Shown here: piece by piece, positions 44,371 to 53,911 of the stretch
Layout of the letters: every line of letters begins with the position of its first letter
How positions within the stretch are numbered: the stretch's first letter is position 1
NCBI GenBank assembly: GCA_002368175.1
Contig: AP018172.1
Location: 7,257,001-7,321,000, forward strand
From: Calothrix sp. NIES-2098
Lineage (GTDB): Bacteria > Cyanobacteriota > Cyanobacteriia > Cyanobacteriales > Nostocaceae
Reading direction: 5' to 3'
DNA length: 64,000 bases
Notes under the pieces: generated by a model
Told to the model about the DNA's origin: nothing
Database searches by the model: none
What the model saw: only the letters and a program-made list of their open reading frames with translations
Program-made: the position numbers and the translations under genes

Positions 44371-45696
44371 ATGAAAGATCTTTCACGTAGAAAATTTATT
44401 TTCACTACTACTGCTGCGGCTGCTGCTTCTATCTTGGCTCATGGTTGCTCTTCTGGTAATTCCAATTCAGCCACAACAGGCGAACAATCACCCTCGGCTG
44501 CTCCAGCTGCAAATGTCTCTACAGCAGCTAACGCACCCAAAGTTGAAACCACCAAAGCCAAGCTAGGATTTATCGCACTCACTGACGCTGCACCCCTCAT
44601 CATTGCTAAAGAAAAGGGCTTCTTTGCCAAGTACGGTATGAAAGATGTCGAGGTGATCAAGCAAAAATCTTGGCCTGTTACCCGTGACAACCTGAAAATC
44701 GGCTCGGCTGGTGGTGGGATTGATGGCGCACACATCCTCAGCCCCATGCCTTACCTAATGACGATTAACGATAAAGTGCCAATGTATCTCTTGGCGCGGT
44801 TAAATACCAACGGTCAGGCTATCTCTGTAGCTAATAAGTTGAAAGACCTAAAAGTTGGTTTAGAAAGTAAGGGGTTGAAAGAGGCTGCTGAAAAAGCCAA
44901 AGCTGATAAAAAATCCATGAAAGTAGCAATGACTTTCCCTGGTGGTACTCACGATTTATGGATGCGTTATTGGCTAGCAGCTGGCGGGATTAATCCTGAC
45001 CAAGATGTGGTTTTGGAACCAGTACCACCCCCACAAATGGTAGCGAATATGAAAGTTGGTACAGTCGATGCCTTTTGTGTGGGAGAACCTTGGAATGCCC
45101 AATTAGTCAGCCAAAAATTAGGTTATTCAGCCCTAGTTACAGGTGAGTTGTGGAAAGACCATCCAGAAAAAGCTTTTGCCATGCGTAAAGATTGGGTTGA
45201 TCAAAATCCCAATGCCACCCAAGCGCTATTAATGGCAGTTCTAGAGGCTCAACAGTGGTGCGATAAACCAGAAAACAAAGAGGAGATGTGCAAAATCTGC
45301 TCTGACCGCAAATACTTTAACGTTGCTGCCGCAGATATTTTAGAAAGGGCTAAGGGTAATATTGACTTCGGTGATGGACGCAAGCAACAAAACTTCGCTA
45401 ATAAGATGAAGTACTGGGCTGATAATGCTTCTTATCCTTACAAGAGCCACGATACTTGGTTCTTAACTGAAGAAATTCGTTGGGGTTATCTACCAAAAGA
45501 TACCAAAGTTAAAGAAGTAGTTGACCAGGTAAATAAAGAAGATTTGTGGAAGAAAGCGGCTAAAGCTATTGGCGTACCTGATGCGGAAATTCCTACTAGT
45601 ACTTCTCGTGGAGTTGAGACTTTCTTTGATGGTATCAAGTTCGATCCCGAAAAACCAGAAGAATATCTCAATAGTTTGAAGATTAAAAAACTTTAA
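44371..45696 (+). CDS. nrtA: Nitrate/nitrite ABC transporter substrate-binding lipoprotein
   Basis: Binds nitrate or nitrite outside the plasma membrane and delivers it to NrtB. The 441-residue precursor has a twin-arginine start (LSRRKFIFTTTAAAAASIL) and a lipobox HGC near residue 26, then a Ser/Ala-rich linker. The mature part shows LGFIALTDAAPLIIAKEKGFFAKYG and GGTHDLWMRYWLAAGGI, conserved in NrtA/CmpA proteins. CmpA (bicarbonate) is an alternative, excluded by the operon. ATG at 44371 follows an AAAGGA ribosome site. It resembles the C-terminal half of NrtC. Confidence 0.95.
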   Translation: MKDLSRRKFIFTTTAAAAASILAHGCSSGNSNSATTGEQSPSAAPAANVSTAANAPKVETTKAKLGFIALTDAAPLIIAKEKGFFAKYGMKDVEVIKQKSWPVTRDNLKIGSAGGGIDGAHILSPMPYLMTINDKVPMYLLARLNTNGQAISVANKLKDLKVGLESKGLKEAAEKAKADKKSMKVAMTFPGGTHDLWMRYWLAAGGINPDQDVVLEPVPPPQMVANMKVGTVDAFCVGEPWNAQLVSQKLGYSALVTGELWKDHPEKAFAMRKDWVDQNPNATQALLMAVLEAQQWCDKPENKEEMCKICSDRKYFNVAAADILERAKGNIDFGDGRKQQNFANKMKYWADNASYPYKSHDTWFLTEEIRWGYLPKDTKVKEVVDQVNKEDLWKKAAKAIGVPDAEIPTSTSRGVETFFDGIKFDPEKPEEYLNSLKIKKL

Positions 45697-45754
45697 GAAT
45701 GGCTGCGATCGCTTCTTTTTAATTTAACTAAACTACAACAGGAGAAAGAAGAAC

Positions 45755-46594
45755 ATGACAGCTATTGCGGGAAGTCGTTTTAGTAGAAAAAAGTCTCAAA
45801 AAGCACTCAATAAATTTTTCTGGAAAAAAATTGTCCCCCCACTAGTAGCATTAGCCATTTTTCTGGTGATTTGGCAATTACTTTGTTTAAATCCTAACTT
45901 TAAGTTACCCGGGCCAATTGAAACATTTTCCGAAACTTGGGACCCTTTTATCATTCATCCATTTTTTGATAATGGCGAAAGTGATAAAGGTTTAGGCTGG
46001 CAAATCCTTAGTAGTTTAGGAAGAGTTGGTTTAGGCTTCTCGCTAGCGACAGTTGTAGGAATTGCCTTGGGAATTCTCATTGGTGCGAACCAATTTGTTT
46101 ATAATGCTGTCGATCCCATATTTCAAGTATTACGAACTGTACCGCCTCTAGCATGGCTACCTATTTCCCTGGCAGCCTTTCAGCAAGCTAATCCCTCAGC
46201 GATTTTCGTAATTTTTATCACATCAATTTGGCCAATTATTATTAACACCACAGTTGGCGTGCAACAAATTCCCCAAGACTACATTAATGTTGCTAGGGTG
46301 TTACGTCTCAAAGGCGGAAAGTATTTCTTTAAAATTGTGTTTCCTGCTACCGTTCCTTATATTTTTACAGGGTTACGCATTGGCATTGGTTTATCGTGGT
46401 TAGCAATTGTCGCCGCAGAAATGTTAGTAGGTGGCGTGGGTATTGGTTCCTTTATTTGGGATGCCTACAACACAACCACAGACACCAATTTGAGCGAGAT
46501 TATTTTAGCTCTCATCTACGTTGGTTTGGTTGGCTTACTGCTAGATAGATGTGTGGGTTTTATCGCTAGCAAAGTTGTAGCAGAACAGAAGTAG
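45755..46594 (+). CDS. nrtB: Nitrate ABC transporter permease
   Basis: Membrane channel of the NrtABCD transporter, 279 residues with about six membrane segments. The EAA-type loop that contacts the ATPases is INVARVLRLKGGKYFFKIVFPA, with the invariant Gly. A good ribosome site (AGGAG) precedes the ATG at 45755. A CmpB-type bicarbonate permease would look similar, but the operon decides. Homodimer or pseudo-homodimer formation is expected, as no second permease gene is present. Confidence 0.94.
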   Translation: MTAIAGSRFSRKKSQKALNKFFWKKIVPPLVALAIFLVIWQLLCLNPNFKLPGPIETFSETWDPFIIHPFFDNGESDKGLGWQILSSLGRVGLGFSLATVVGIALGILIGANQFVYNAVDPIFQVLRTVPPLAWLPISLAAFQQANPSAIFVIFITSIWPIIINTTVGVQQIPQDYINVARVLRLKGGKYFFKIVFPATVPYIFTGLRIGIGLSWLAIVAAEMLVGGVGIGSFIWDAYNTTTDTNLSEIILALIYVGLVGLLLDRCVGFIASKVVAEQK

Positions 46595-46680
46595 TCAAAA
46601 GTCAAAAGTCAAGAGTCCAAAAGTCCAAAGTAGATGATTGACTCTTGGCTAATAACCAATTACGAATTACGAATTAACCA
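46595..46680. repeat. Heptamer-repeat hairpin in the nrtB-nrtC spacer
   Basis: Direct AGTCAAA/AGTCCAA units are followed by a segment that pairs back: GTCAAGAGTC with GACTCTTGGC, nine of ten. A tandem ATTACGA pair comes after it. It fills the spacer inside the operon. Confidence 0.6.
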
Positions 46681-48657
46681 ATGGCTACCTTTGTAGAAGT
46701 CGATCACATTGACCGGATATTTGACCTACCAAATGGCGGCAAATATATTGCCCTGAAAAATATTGAATTGAAAATCCAACAAGGGGAATTTGTTTCCTTA
46801 ATTGGACACTCCGGTTGCGGTAAATCTACTCTGCTCAACATCATTGCAGGTTTAGATAGAGCCAGCATTGGCGGTGTGACTTTAGAAGGGCGAGAAGTCA
46901 GAGATCCTAGTCCCGATCGCATGGTAGTTTTTCAAAACTACTCGTTGCTTCCCTGGTTAACCGTTAGAGAAAACATTGCCCTAGCTGTAGATGAAGTCTA
47001 TAAAAATCAGCCCAAGGGCGAACGTCGGGGGATTGTCGAAGAACATATCGACATGGTGGGACTGCGCCATGCAGCAAATAAACGTCCGAGTGAGTTATCT
47101 GGGGGGATGAAACAACGAGTAGCGATCGCCCGCGCCTTGGCTACCCGTCCTAAGTTGTTACTGCTAGACGAACCCTTTGGGGCCTTGGATGCCTTAACCA
47201 GAGGAAGTTTGCAAGAACAACTGATGAAAATCTGCAACGAACACAACGTTACCTGTGTGATGGTCACACACGATGTAGATGAGGCATTATTGTTGAGCGA
47301 TCGCATCGTTATGCTCACCAATGGCCCAGAAGCTCATATCGGGCAAATTTTGGAAGTTCCCATCCCTCGTCCGCGTCAACGCTTGGAAGTAGTCAAACAT
47401 CCCAGCTACTACAGCCTGCGGAATGAAATGATTTACTTCCTCAACCAACAAAAGCTAGCCAAGAAACGCAAAGCACAGCAACCTGTAACAACATCCCGCC
47501 AAGGCTTAGAAAAAGTCAGTCTTGAAATTGGCTTTATGCCTCTGACTGATGCTGCACCTCTAATCGTTGCCAAAGAAAAAGGCTTCTTTGCTAAGTACGG
47601 CTTAAATATCGCTCTCCACCGTGCTACCAACTGGAAGCAAATCGCTAAAGGTGTTGTCAATGGTGAATTAGATGCAGCTCAGATGCTAGCAGGAATGCCT
47701 CTAGCCTTGACTTTGGGTGCTGGTGACAAAAAGCCCATACCTGTAGTCAATGCCTTGAATCTCTCGCGGAATGCGAACGCCATTACCTTAAGCAAAAGGT
47801 TGTATAGCCAAGGTGTGAGGAACTTAGCTGAGTTGAAAGCGGCGATTAATGCTGCTCCCGATCAAATTCTCACTTTGGGTATCGTTCATCCCACATCGAT
47901 GCAGAACCTGATGCTGCGTTATTGGTTAGCGGCTGGCGGTATTGATCCCGATCGCGATGTCAGCCTGACTGTGATTTCACCAACACAAATGGTTTCCGAA
48001 CTGAAAGCCGGAAATATTGATGGTTACTGTGCCGGAGAACCTTGGAACTACCAAGCCGTTCACCAAGGCTTAGGCTTTGTTGCTGCCACAGCTTTAGAAA
48101 CTTGGTCAGGACAACCAAAAAAAGTGCTGGGAGTGCGAGAAGAGTGGGCGCAAAAGTACCCAGAAACCTATCTTGCCCTCGTCAAAGCGCTGTTGGAAGC
48201 TTGCCAATATTGTGACGACCTCCGCAATCGCGAAGAGATTCTCGAATTACTCTGCCGTTCTGAATATCTGGATATCGATCCTGTATACGTCCGCCCAGGT
48301 TTTATCGATCCCTACGATCGCGGTGACGGTACAGCACCTCAAGCACTGACAGGCTACAACCAGTTTTATCTCCATCAAACCAACTATCCCAACCGCACCG
48401 AACTGCTGTGGATGGTGACTCAACTGGCGCGCTGGGGCTTAACACCGTTCCCGAAAAATTGGGTGGAAGTGATTGAAAGAGTCTGTCGTACAGACATCTT
48501 TGGTGCGGCTGCCCGAGATCTAGGCTTACTCGACATCGGAGAAGATAACCCGATTCATTTGTTTGATGGTAAAGTTTTTAACTCTTCCGAGCCAATAGAG
48601 TATCTCAAAAGCTTAGAAATCAAGCGGCAGATACGTATTGAAGAGGTATTTATTTAG
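46681..48657 (+). CDS. nrtC: Nitrate ABC transporter ATPase fused to an NrtA-like domain
   Basis: A 658-residue two-part protein. Residues 1-260 are an ABC ATPase with Walker A GHSGCGKST near 43-51, signature LSGGMKQRVAIARAL, Walker B LLLLDEPFGALD and the switch His in VTHDVDEA. Residues from about 280 form an NrtA-like domain (IGFMPLTDAAPLIVAKEKGFFAKYG). In Synechococcus that domain is regulatory and mediates ammonium inhibition of uptake (established for NrtC). Here it lacks a signal peptide, so it is cytoplasmic. It works as a heterodimer with NrtD. Confidence 0.95.
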   Translation: MATFVEVDHIDRIFDLPNGGKYIALKNIELKIQQGEFVSLIGHSGCGKSTLLNIIAGLDRASIGGVTLEGREVRDPSPDRMVVFQNYSLLPWLTVRENIALAVDEVYKNQPKGERRGIVEEHIDMVGLRHAANKRPSELSGGMKQRVAIARALATRPKLLLLDEPFGALDALTRGSLQEQLMKICNEHNVTCVMVTHDVDEALLLSDRIVMLTNGPEAHIGQILEVPIPRPRQRLEVVKHPSYYSLRNEMIYFLNQQKLAKKRKAQQPVTTSRQGLEKVSLEIGFMPLTDAAPLIVAKEKGFFAKYGLNIALHRATNWKQIAKGVVNGELDAAQMLAGMPLALTLGAGDKKPIPVVNALNLSRNANAITLSKRLYSQGVRNLAELKAAINAAPDQILTLGIVHPTSMQNLMLRYWLAAGGIDPDRDVSLTVISPTQMVSELKAGNIDGYCAGEPWNYQAVHQGLGFVAATALETWSGQPKKVLGVREEWAQKYPETYLALVKALLEACQYCDDLRNREEILELLCRSEYLDIDPVYVRPGFIDPYDRGDGTAPQALTGYNQFYLHQTNYPNRTELLWMVTQLARWGLTPFPKNWVEVIERVCRTDIFGAAARDLGLLDIGEDNPIHLFDGKVFNSSEPIEYLKSLEIKRQIRIEEVFI

Positions 48658-48659
48658 TC

Positions 48660-48780
48660 CTTGGTCATTTGTCATTTGTCATTGGTTATTTCTCCGCGTC
48701 CCTGTTTCTCTTTGTCTTCCTTATCCCTCTCCGCGCCTCTGCGTGAATCATAAGTCCATACAGCAAAGCTAAAAAATGCC
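48660..48780. repeat. Repeat-rich nrtC-nrtD spacer
   Basis: Three GTCATTT-type units near 48661-48685 are followed by a CT-rich stretch with two copies of CTCCGCG (TTTCTCCGCGTCC and CCTCTCCGCGCC). No gene. Such filler is common in intergenic DNA of this genome type. Confidence 0.5.
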
Positions 48781-49620
48781 ATGCAAATAGTAAATAGAGC
48801 TAATCAAATCGAGACATTACAAACCCAGAAAGTAGAGAATTTTCTGGTAATTGAAGGTGTCAGCAAAATTTATCCAACTCCTGAAGGCCCTTACACAGTA
48901 CTCGATGGAATTGACCTGAAAGTTCGCGAGGGTGAATTTGTCTGTTTAATTGGGCATTCTGGCTGTGGTAAATCAACTCTGCTGAATATGGTTTCTGGGT
49001 TTAACACTCCTAGCGATGGAGTGGTGTTACTGCAAGACCAACCCATCACTGAACCCGGCCCAGACCGGATGATGGTGTTCCAAAACTACTGTCTACTGCC
49101 TTGGCTGAGTGTGTTTGATAATGTTTATTTGGCTGTAGATGCGGTATTTCCCAAAAAGACCCAGGCAGAAAAACGAGCCATAGTTAGAGAACATTTAGCA
49201 ATGGTGGGACTGACAGAAGCTGCTGATAAAAAACCCAGTCAGATTTCTGGCGGGATGAAGCAGCGAGTTGCGATCGCCCGCGCCCTCTCTATCCGTCCGC
49301 AAGTTCTAATTCTGGATGAACCGTTTGGTGCATTAGATGCCATCACTAAAGAGGAATTACAAGAAGAATTACTGCAAATCTGGCGAGATCATCAAGTCAC
49401 CGTATTGATGATTACGCATGACATTGATGAAGCACTTTTCTTAGCTGACAGAGTTGTAATGATGACAAACGGGCCTGCTGCTCAAATTGGTGAAATCTTA
49501 GATATTCCCTTTTCTCGTCCTCGGAATCGTCGCCGCATCATGGAAGACCCAGAATACTATAATTTGCGGAACTACGCTCTAGACTTTCTTTATCGTCGCT
49601 TTGCTCATGAAGATGAATAA
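48781..49620 (+). CDS. nrtD: Nitrate ABC transporter ATPase
   Basis: The second ATPase of the NrtABCD transporter, 279 residues. Walker A is GHSGCGKST near residue 60, the signature is ISGGMKQRVAIARAL, and Walker B is LILDEPFGALD. It lacks the extra NrtA-like domain of NrtC. About half its length is close to the NrtC ATPase, as expected for partners. It ends the ABC-transporter part of the cluster; the gap after it contains a promoter rather than continuing directly. Confidence 0.95.
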   Translation: MQIVNRANQIETLQTQKVENFLVIEGVSKIYPTPEGPYTVLDGIDLKVREGEFVCLIGHSGCGKSTLLNMVSGFNTPSDGVVLLQDQPITEPGPDRMMVFQNYCLLPWLSVFDNVYLAVDAVFPKKTQAEKRAIVREHLAMVGLTEAADKKPSQISGGMKQRVAIARALSIRPQVLILDEPFGALDAITKEELQEELLQIWRDHQVTVLMITHDIDEALFLADRVVMMTNGPAAQIGEILDIPFSRPRNRRRIMEDPEYYNLRNYALDFLYRRFAHEDE

Positions 49621-49689
49621 AAGCGACGAGCAGCGTATGATTTTTGACGCATAGCTATGATGCCATTTTTACATTTATACCAGCAAAAT

Positions 49690-49731
49690 GTAATTGCAGA
49701 TACAAATCAACTTGCTATGTAATTCTAACTT
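49690..49731 (+). promoter_or_regulatory. NtcA-activated promoter upstream of nrtP
   Basis: GTA-N8-TAC (49690-49703) is followed after exactly 22 bases by TAACTT (49726-49731) as -10. Predicted transcription start is near 49738, with a leader of about 165 bases to nrtP. The arrangement matches the nirA and ntcB promoters. A weak hairpin, CTCCCT/AGGGAG near 49756-49782, lies in the leader. Confidence 0.65.
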
Positions 49732-49902
49732 TAGTTATTAGCAATAATTGAAACACTCCCTAGAGGCCCACTAATAAGGGAGCAAAAATTTCAGATTTAG
49801 ATCCAGTACCAATAAATAACAACAAATATCTGATTTGAGCAGGGTAATTTAACAATTATCCCTGTGTTGTTCCGTGCAATTTTGTAATTGAGGAAACTTT
49901 GA

Positions 49903-51405
49903 ATGCTCAAAGGATTATTTTCATTCAGGGATCGCTATCGTATCCTCCATCAGACTTGGTTTGCCTTTTTTCTTACCTTTGTCTGTTGGTTTAACTTTGC
50001 ACCTTTTGCAACCACTATTGGAAAACAATTACATTTAGCACCTGAGCAAATTAAAACTTTAGGCATTTGTAACCTCGCCCTCACAATTCCGGCACGACTA
50101 ATTATTGGGATGTTGCTGGATCGTTTCGGCCCCAGGATTACTTACTCAATTTTATTAATGTTCGCTGCTGTTCCTTGTTTGGCGACAGCACTATCACAAG
50201 ACTTTAATCAACTAGTCATCAGCCGCCTGTTAATGGGAATTGTTGGTTCTGGTTTTGTTGTAGGTATCCGCATGGTAGCCGAGTGGTTCCCTCCAAAAGA
50301 GATGGGAAGTGCCCAAGGTATTTATGGCGGTTGGGGTAACTTTGGTGCTTTTGGTGCAGAGTTTGCCCTGCCCATGATTGCTGTTGCGACAAGCTTTTTA
50401 GCTGGTGGTGCTTCCAACTGGCGGTTGGCGATCGCGCTTACAGGTATCATTGCTGCTATCTACGGCGTGATTTATTACAACAGCGTCCAAGATACGCCTG
50501 CTGATAAAGTCTACAAGAAACCCAAGAAAAATGGTGCTTTGGAAGTAACCAGTGTTAAAAGTTTCTGGGCAATGATTCTTTCCAATTTTGGTTTGATTTT
50601 TGCCTTGGGTTTATTAGCTTGGCGCTTAGAACAAAAGAATATTCACTTCCTCAATCAAACCCAAATGTATTTGGTTTGGGTAGTGTTAGCAGGATTATTT
50701 GCTTACCAAACCTACAAAGCTTATCAAGTTAACAAAGAATTACTAATTGGTAAAAAAACCTACACACCTGTTCAACGCTATCAGTTTAGTCAAGTTGCTT
50801 TACTTGAATTTACCTACGTTACTAACTTTGGTAGCGAGTTAGCAGCAGTTTCTATGCTCCCAGCCTTCTTTGAAAAAACCTTTGGTTTAGAACACGTGGT
50901 AGCTGGAATGATCGCCGCAACTTACCCGTTTTTAAACTTAGTTTCTCGCCCCAGTGGTGGCTTAATTTCTGATAAATTTGGCTCACGCAAATGGACAATG
51001 ACAATTATCAGTGCTGGTATTGGTGTTGGCTACTTGATGGCACATTTTATTAATAGTAGCTGGCCAATTCCTTTAGCGATCGCAGTCACTATGTTTGCTG
51101 CTTACTTTGCCCAAGCTGGTTGTGGTGCAACCTACGGCATTGTACCTTTAATTAAAAAAGAAGCCACTGGACAAATCGCTGGTAATGTCGGAGCTTACGG
51201 TAATTTCGGTGGCGTAGTATATCTGACAATTTTTAGCTTAACTGACGCATCAACACTCTTTAGCACAATGGGTGTAGCAGCTATAATTTGCGCTTTTATG
51301 TGTGGTTTCTTCCTCAAAGAACCGAAAGGATCTTTTGCAGGCGCACCTGAAGATGAATTATCAGAAACGTTAACACAAAAGCCTTCTGTTCTAGCTGAAG
51401 AATAA
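49903..51405 (+). CDS. nrtP: Major facilitator nitrate/nitrite transporter NrtP/NarK type
   Basis: A 500-residue, 12-segment MFS permease of the nitrate/nitrite porter family. FAPFATTIGKQLHLAPEQ, GMLLDRFGPR (motif A), GMVAEWF-like RMVAEWFPPKEMGSAQG and GGWGNFGAFGAEF (nitrate signature type) are visible, with the second signature AGNVGAYGNFGG. In marine and some filamentous species NrtP replaces NrtABCD; here both are present. It has its own putative NtcA promoter. A long central loop (about residues 200-280) is usual in NarK-type porters. Confidence 0.92.
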   Translation: MLKGLFSFRDRYRILHQTWFAFFLTFVCWFNFAPFATTIGKQLHLAPEQIKTLGICNLALTIPARLIIGMLLDRFGPRITYSILLMFAAVPCLATALSQDFNQLVISRLLMGIVGSGFVVGIRMVAEWFPPKEMGSAQGIYGGWGNFGAFGAEFALPMIAVATSFLAGGASNWRLAIALTGIIAAIYGVIYYNSVQDTPADKVYKKPKKNGALEVTSVKSFWAMILSNFGLIFALGLLAWRLEQKNIHFLNQTQMYLVWVVLAGLFAYQTYKAYQVNKELLIGKKTYTPVQRYQFSQVALLEFTYVTNFGSELAAVSMLPAFFEKTFGLEHVVAGMIAATYPFLNLVSRPSGGLISDKFGSRKWTMTIISAGIGVGYLMAHFINSSWPIPLAIAVTMFAAYFAQAGCGATYGIVPLIKKEATGQIAGNVGAYGNFGGVVYLTIFSLTDASTLFSTMGVAAIICAFMCGFFLKEPKGSFAGAPEDELSETLTQKPSVLAEE

Positions 51406-51418
51406 TTTTATCAATATG

Positions 51419-51476
51419 AAACCACAGAAAAATACAGAAAACACTTCAATCTTTATCTGTATGCATCTGTGGTTTT
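51419..51476 (+). promoter_or_regulatory. Extended stem-loop between nrtP and narB
   Basis: The outer stem AAACCACAGA (51419-51428) pairs with TCTGTGGTTT (51466-51475), and the inner ATACAGA (51432-51438) pairs with TCTGTAT (51456-51462). Only four T follow, so it may be a partial terminator or an RNA-stability element that sets the nrtP:narB ratio. Confidence 0.55.
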
Positions 51477-51568
51477 AATTACCTCAATATCGGATTGATG
51501 TACACCATACGTATTTTTCCATCTGGCGCTGTGCTTGGTGTTGCAAAATCCCCAATAGGATAATTGCC

Positions 51569-53755
51569 ATGAGTGAATTTACCAAAACCCAATGTCCTTA
51601 CTGTGGTGTTGGCTGTGGACTAGAAGTTTCGCCCCCAGCTCAACACGGCAAAGCAACTCATCGGGATAGCCAAGGAACTCCAATTTGGCGGGTGCGAGGA
51701 GACAAAGCTCACCCATCTAGCCAGGGTATGGTTTGTGTTAAAGGTGCAACAATCGCTGAGTCTTTGGATAAAAATAGACTGCATTATCCAATGGTACGAG
51801 ACTCTTTAGATCAAAAGTTTCGCCGCGCCAGTTGGGATGAAGCTCTCGATCTGATCGCAAAGCGGATTCAAACCGTGCGCGTTACCCAAGGGTCAGAAGC
51901 TATATGTATGTATGGTTCCGGTCAGTTTCAAACCGAAGATTATTACATTGCCCAAAAACTCATGAAAGGATGTTTGGGTAGTAATAATTTTGATGCCAAT
52001 TCACGTTTATGTATGTCTAGCGCTGTAGCTGGATACATTCAAAGCTTTGGCGCTGATGGCCCACCTTGTTGTTACGATGACTTAGAGTTAACCGACTGTG
52101 CATTTTTAATTGGTACTAATACTGCTGAATGTCATCCAATAGTTTTCAATCGCTTGGCGAAGTACCACAAAAAAAATCGCAAAGTCAAAATGATTGTGGT
52201 CGATCCCCGACGCACACCCACCGCAGAAGCAGCTGACCTACATTTAGCCATACGTCCAGGTACAGATATCGACTTGTTGAACGGTATTGCTCACCTGTTG
52301 ATGCGTTGGAACTATATAGAGCCTGGCTTCATCGAAGACTGCACCAGCAACTTTCCAGCCTACGCTGAGGTTATTCGTCACTATGCTCCGGATATAGTGG
52401 CGAATCGTTGTGGAATCAGCGTTGCAGATTTAGAAACAGCCGCTCGCTACTGGGGACAATCTCAAAGAGTGCTGTCTCTCTGGTCAATGGGTGTGAATCA
52501 ATCAAGTGAAGGTACGGCTAAGGTGAGAACGATTATTAATTTGCACCTGATGACTGGACAAATTGGTAAACCAGGAGCTGGGCCTTTTTCTTTGACTGGT
52601 CAACCAAATGCAATGGGAGGAAGGGAAGCCGGAGGTTTAGCGCACTTACTACCCGGTTATCGCTTGGTAAAAAACCCCCAGCATCGTGCGGAAGTTGAAG
52701 ATTTGTGGGGACTGAAGCGAGGACAGATTTCACCCAATCCTGGTTTAACAGCCTGGGATATGATTACTGGATTAGAAGATGGCACAGTGGGATTGCTGTG
52801 GATTGCTGCTACTAACCCAGCTGTGAGTATGCCAGATTTGGAACGGACTAAAAAGGCATTATTGCGATCGCCCTTCACTGTCTATCAAGATGCTTATTAC
52901 CCGACAGAAACCGCTACTTACGCTCATGTTCTGTTACCTGCTGCTCAATGGGGCGAAAAAACTGGGGTAATGACCAATTCCGAACGTACAGTCACCCTGT
53001 GTCAAGCATTCCGCGAACCACCAAGAGAAGCCAAACCAGATTGGGAAATTTTTGCCGAAGTTGGTCGGCGATTAGGCTTTGTGAAAGAATTTGCCTTTGC
53101 CAACTCTGCTGAGGTCTATGCTGAATTTGTGCAACTAACTCGCCACCGCCCCTGTGAGATGACTGGTATTAGTCATGAAAAATTACAAGCACAAGGCCCC
53201 ACCCAATGGCCTTGTTCTCAGGAGCAAAAATCAACTCAGGATTCTAAAAGACTCTACACAGATCTTCGCTTTCATACTCTTGATGGTCGGGCAAGGTTTG
53301 GAGCATATCACTCACGCGGATTGGCAGAACCACCAGATCCGAATTATCCCTTTGTGTTGACTACAGGAAGGCTTTACGGACATTGGCACACCCAAACTCG
53401 TACTGGTCGAATTGAAAAAATTCAGCAAATGCATCCCGAACCCTTCATTGAGATTCATCCTCGCGATGCTGCTGTTTTAGGAATTAGCGATCGCCATTGG
53501 CTAGAAGTGCGATCGCGTCGAGGTAAAGCGAAATTTCCGGCTAAAATTACAAAAGCGATCGCTCCTGGTACAGTTTTTGTCCCTATGCATTGGGGTGCGT
53601 TATGGGCAAATGAAGCTGAAGCTAATGCTCTCACCCATCCCGAATCTTGTCCCGATTCATTGCAACCGGAATTAAAGGCTTGTGCAGTGCAACTGACTCC
53701 AATTTCTTTGGAAGTAACTCTCAAAAATTATCAACTCCAGTCCTCACAATGGTAA
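51569..53755 (+). CDS. narB: Ferredoxin-nitrate reductase
   Basis: Reduces nitrate to nitrite with ferredoxin as donor. It is a cytoplasmic molybdopterin enzyme with one 4Fe-4S cluster. The 728-residue protein has the cluster ligands CPYCGVGC at residues 9-16 and a fourth Cys in GMVCVKG near 55. The molybdopterin parts are SRLCMSSAVAGY (Cys as molybdenum ligand candidate), VVDPRRTPTAEAADLHL and the C-terminal FVPMHWG. The lack of a Tat signal is normal for assimilatory NarB. Last enzyme of the nitrate run; a strong terminator follows. Confidence 0.95.
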   Translation: MSEFTKTQCPYCGVGCGLEVSPPAQHGKATHRDSQGTPIWRVRGDKAHPSSQGMVCVKGATIAESLDKNRLHYPMVRDSLDQKFRRASWDEALDLIAKRIQTVRVTQGSEAICMYGSGQFQTEDYYIAQKLMKGCLGSNNFDANSRLCMSSAVAGYIQSFGADGPPCCYDDLELTDCAFLIGTNTAECHPIVFNRLAKYHKKNRKVKMIVVDPRRTPTAEAADLHLAIRPGTDIDLLNGIAHLLMRWNYIEPGFIEDCTSNFPAYAEVIRHYAPDIVANRCGISVADLETAARYWGQSQRVLSLWSMGVNQSSEGTAKVRTIINLHLMTGQIGKPGAGPFSLTGQPNAMGGREAGGLAHLLPGYRLVKNPQHRAEVEDLWGLKRGQISPNPGLTAWDMITGLEDGTVGLLWIAATNPAVSMPDLERTKKALLRSPFTVYQDAYYPTETATYAHVLLPAAQWGEKTGVMTNSERTVTLCQAFREPPREAKPDWEIFAEVGRRLGFVKEFAFANSAEVYAEFVQLTRHRPCEMTGISHEKLQAQGPTQWPCSQEQKSTQDSKRLYTDLRFHTLDGRARFGAYHSRGLAEPPDPNYPFVLTTGRLYGHWHTQTRTGRIEKIQQMHPEPFIEIHPRDAAVLGISDRHWLEVRSRRGKAKFPAKITKAIAPGTVFVPMHWGALWANEAEANALTHPESCPDSLQPELKACAVQLTPISLEVTLKNYQLQSSQW

Positions 53756-53833
53756 GCTGCTAAATAGATAACTAAACAGTAAGTTGATAATTTAACCCAT
53801 AGTTAATAGTCAATAGTTACAATTATTTTTTTT

Positions 53834-53864
53834 AATCCTATAGATTTATCTATAGGATTTTTAT
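53834..53864 (+). terminator. Strong terminator after narB
   Basis: AATCCTATAGAT (53834-53845) and ATCTATAGGATT (53848-53859) are perfect complements over twelve bases with a tiny loop, flanked by T runs on the 3' side and A/T-rich DNA on the other. It probably ends the nitrate operon. Confidence 0.75.
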
Positions 53865-53911
53865 TTGATTTTTTGACTGTTGGCTTTAGACTGCAAAACA
53901 GGGTGTATTAG

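Noticed and set aside
44371..49620. Bicarbonate transporter cmpABCD as the identity of the ABC system
   Set aside because: The proteins are close to CmpABCD, but the operon with nirA and narB and the NtcA/NtcB sites identify nitrate as the substrate.
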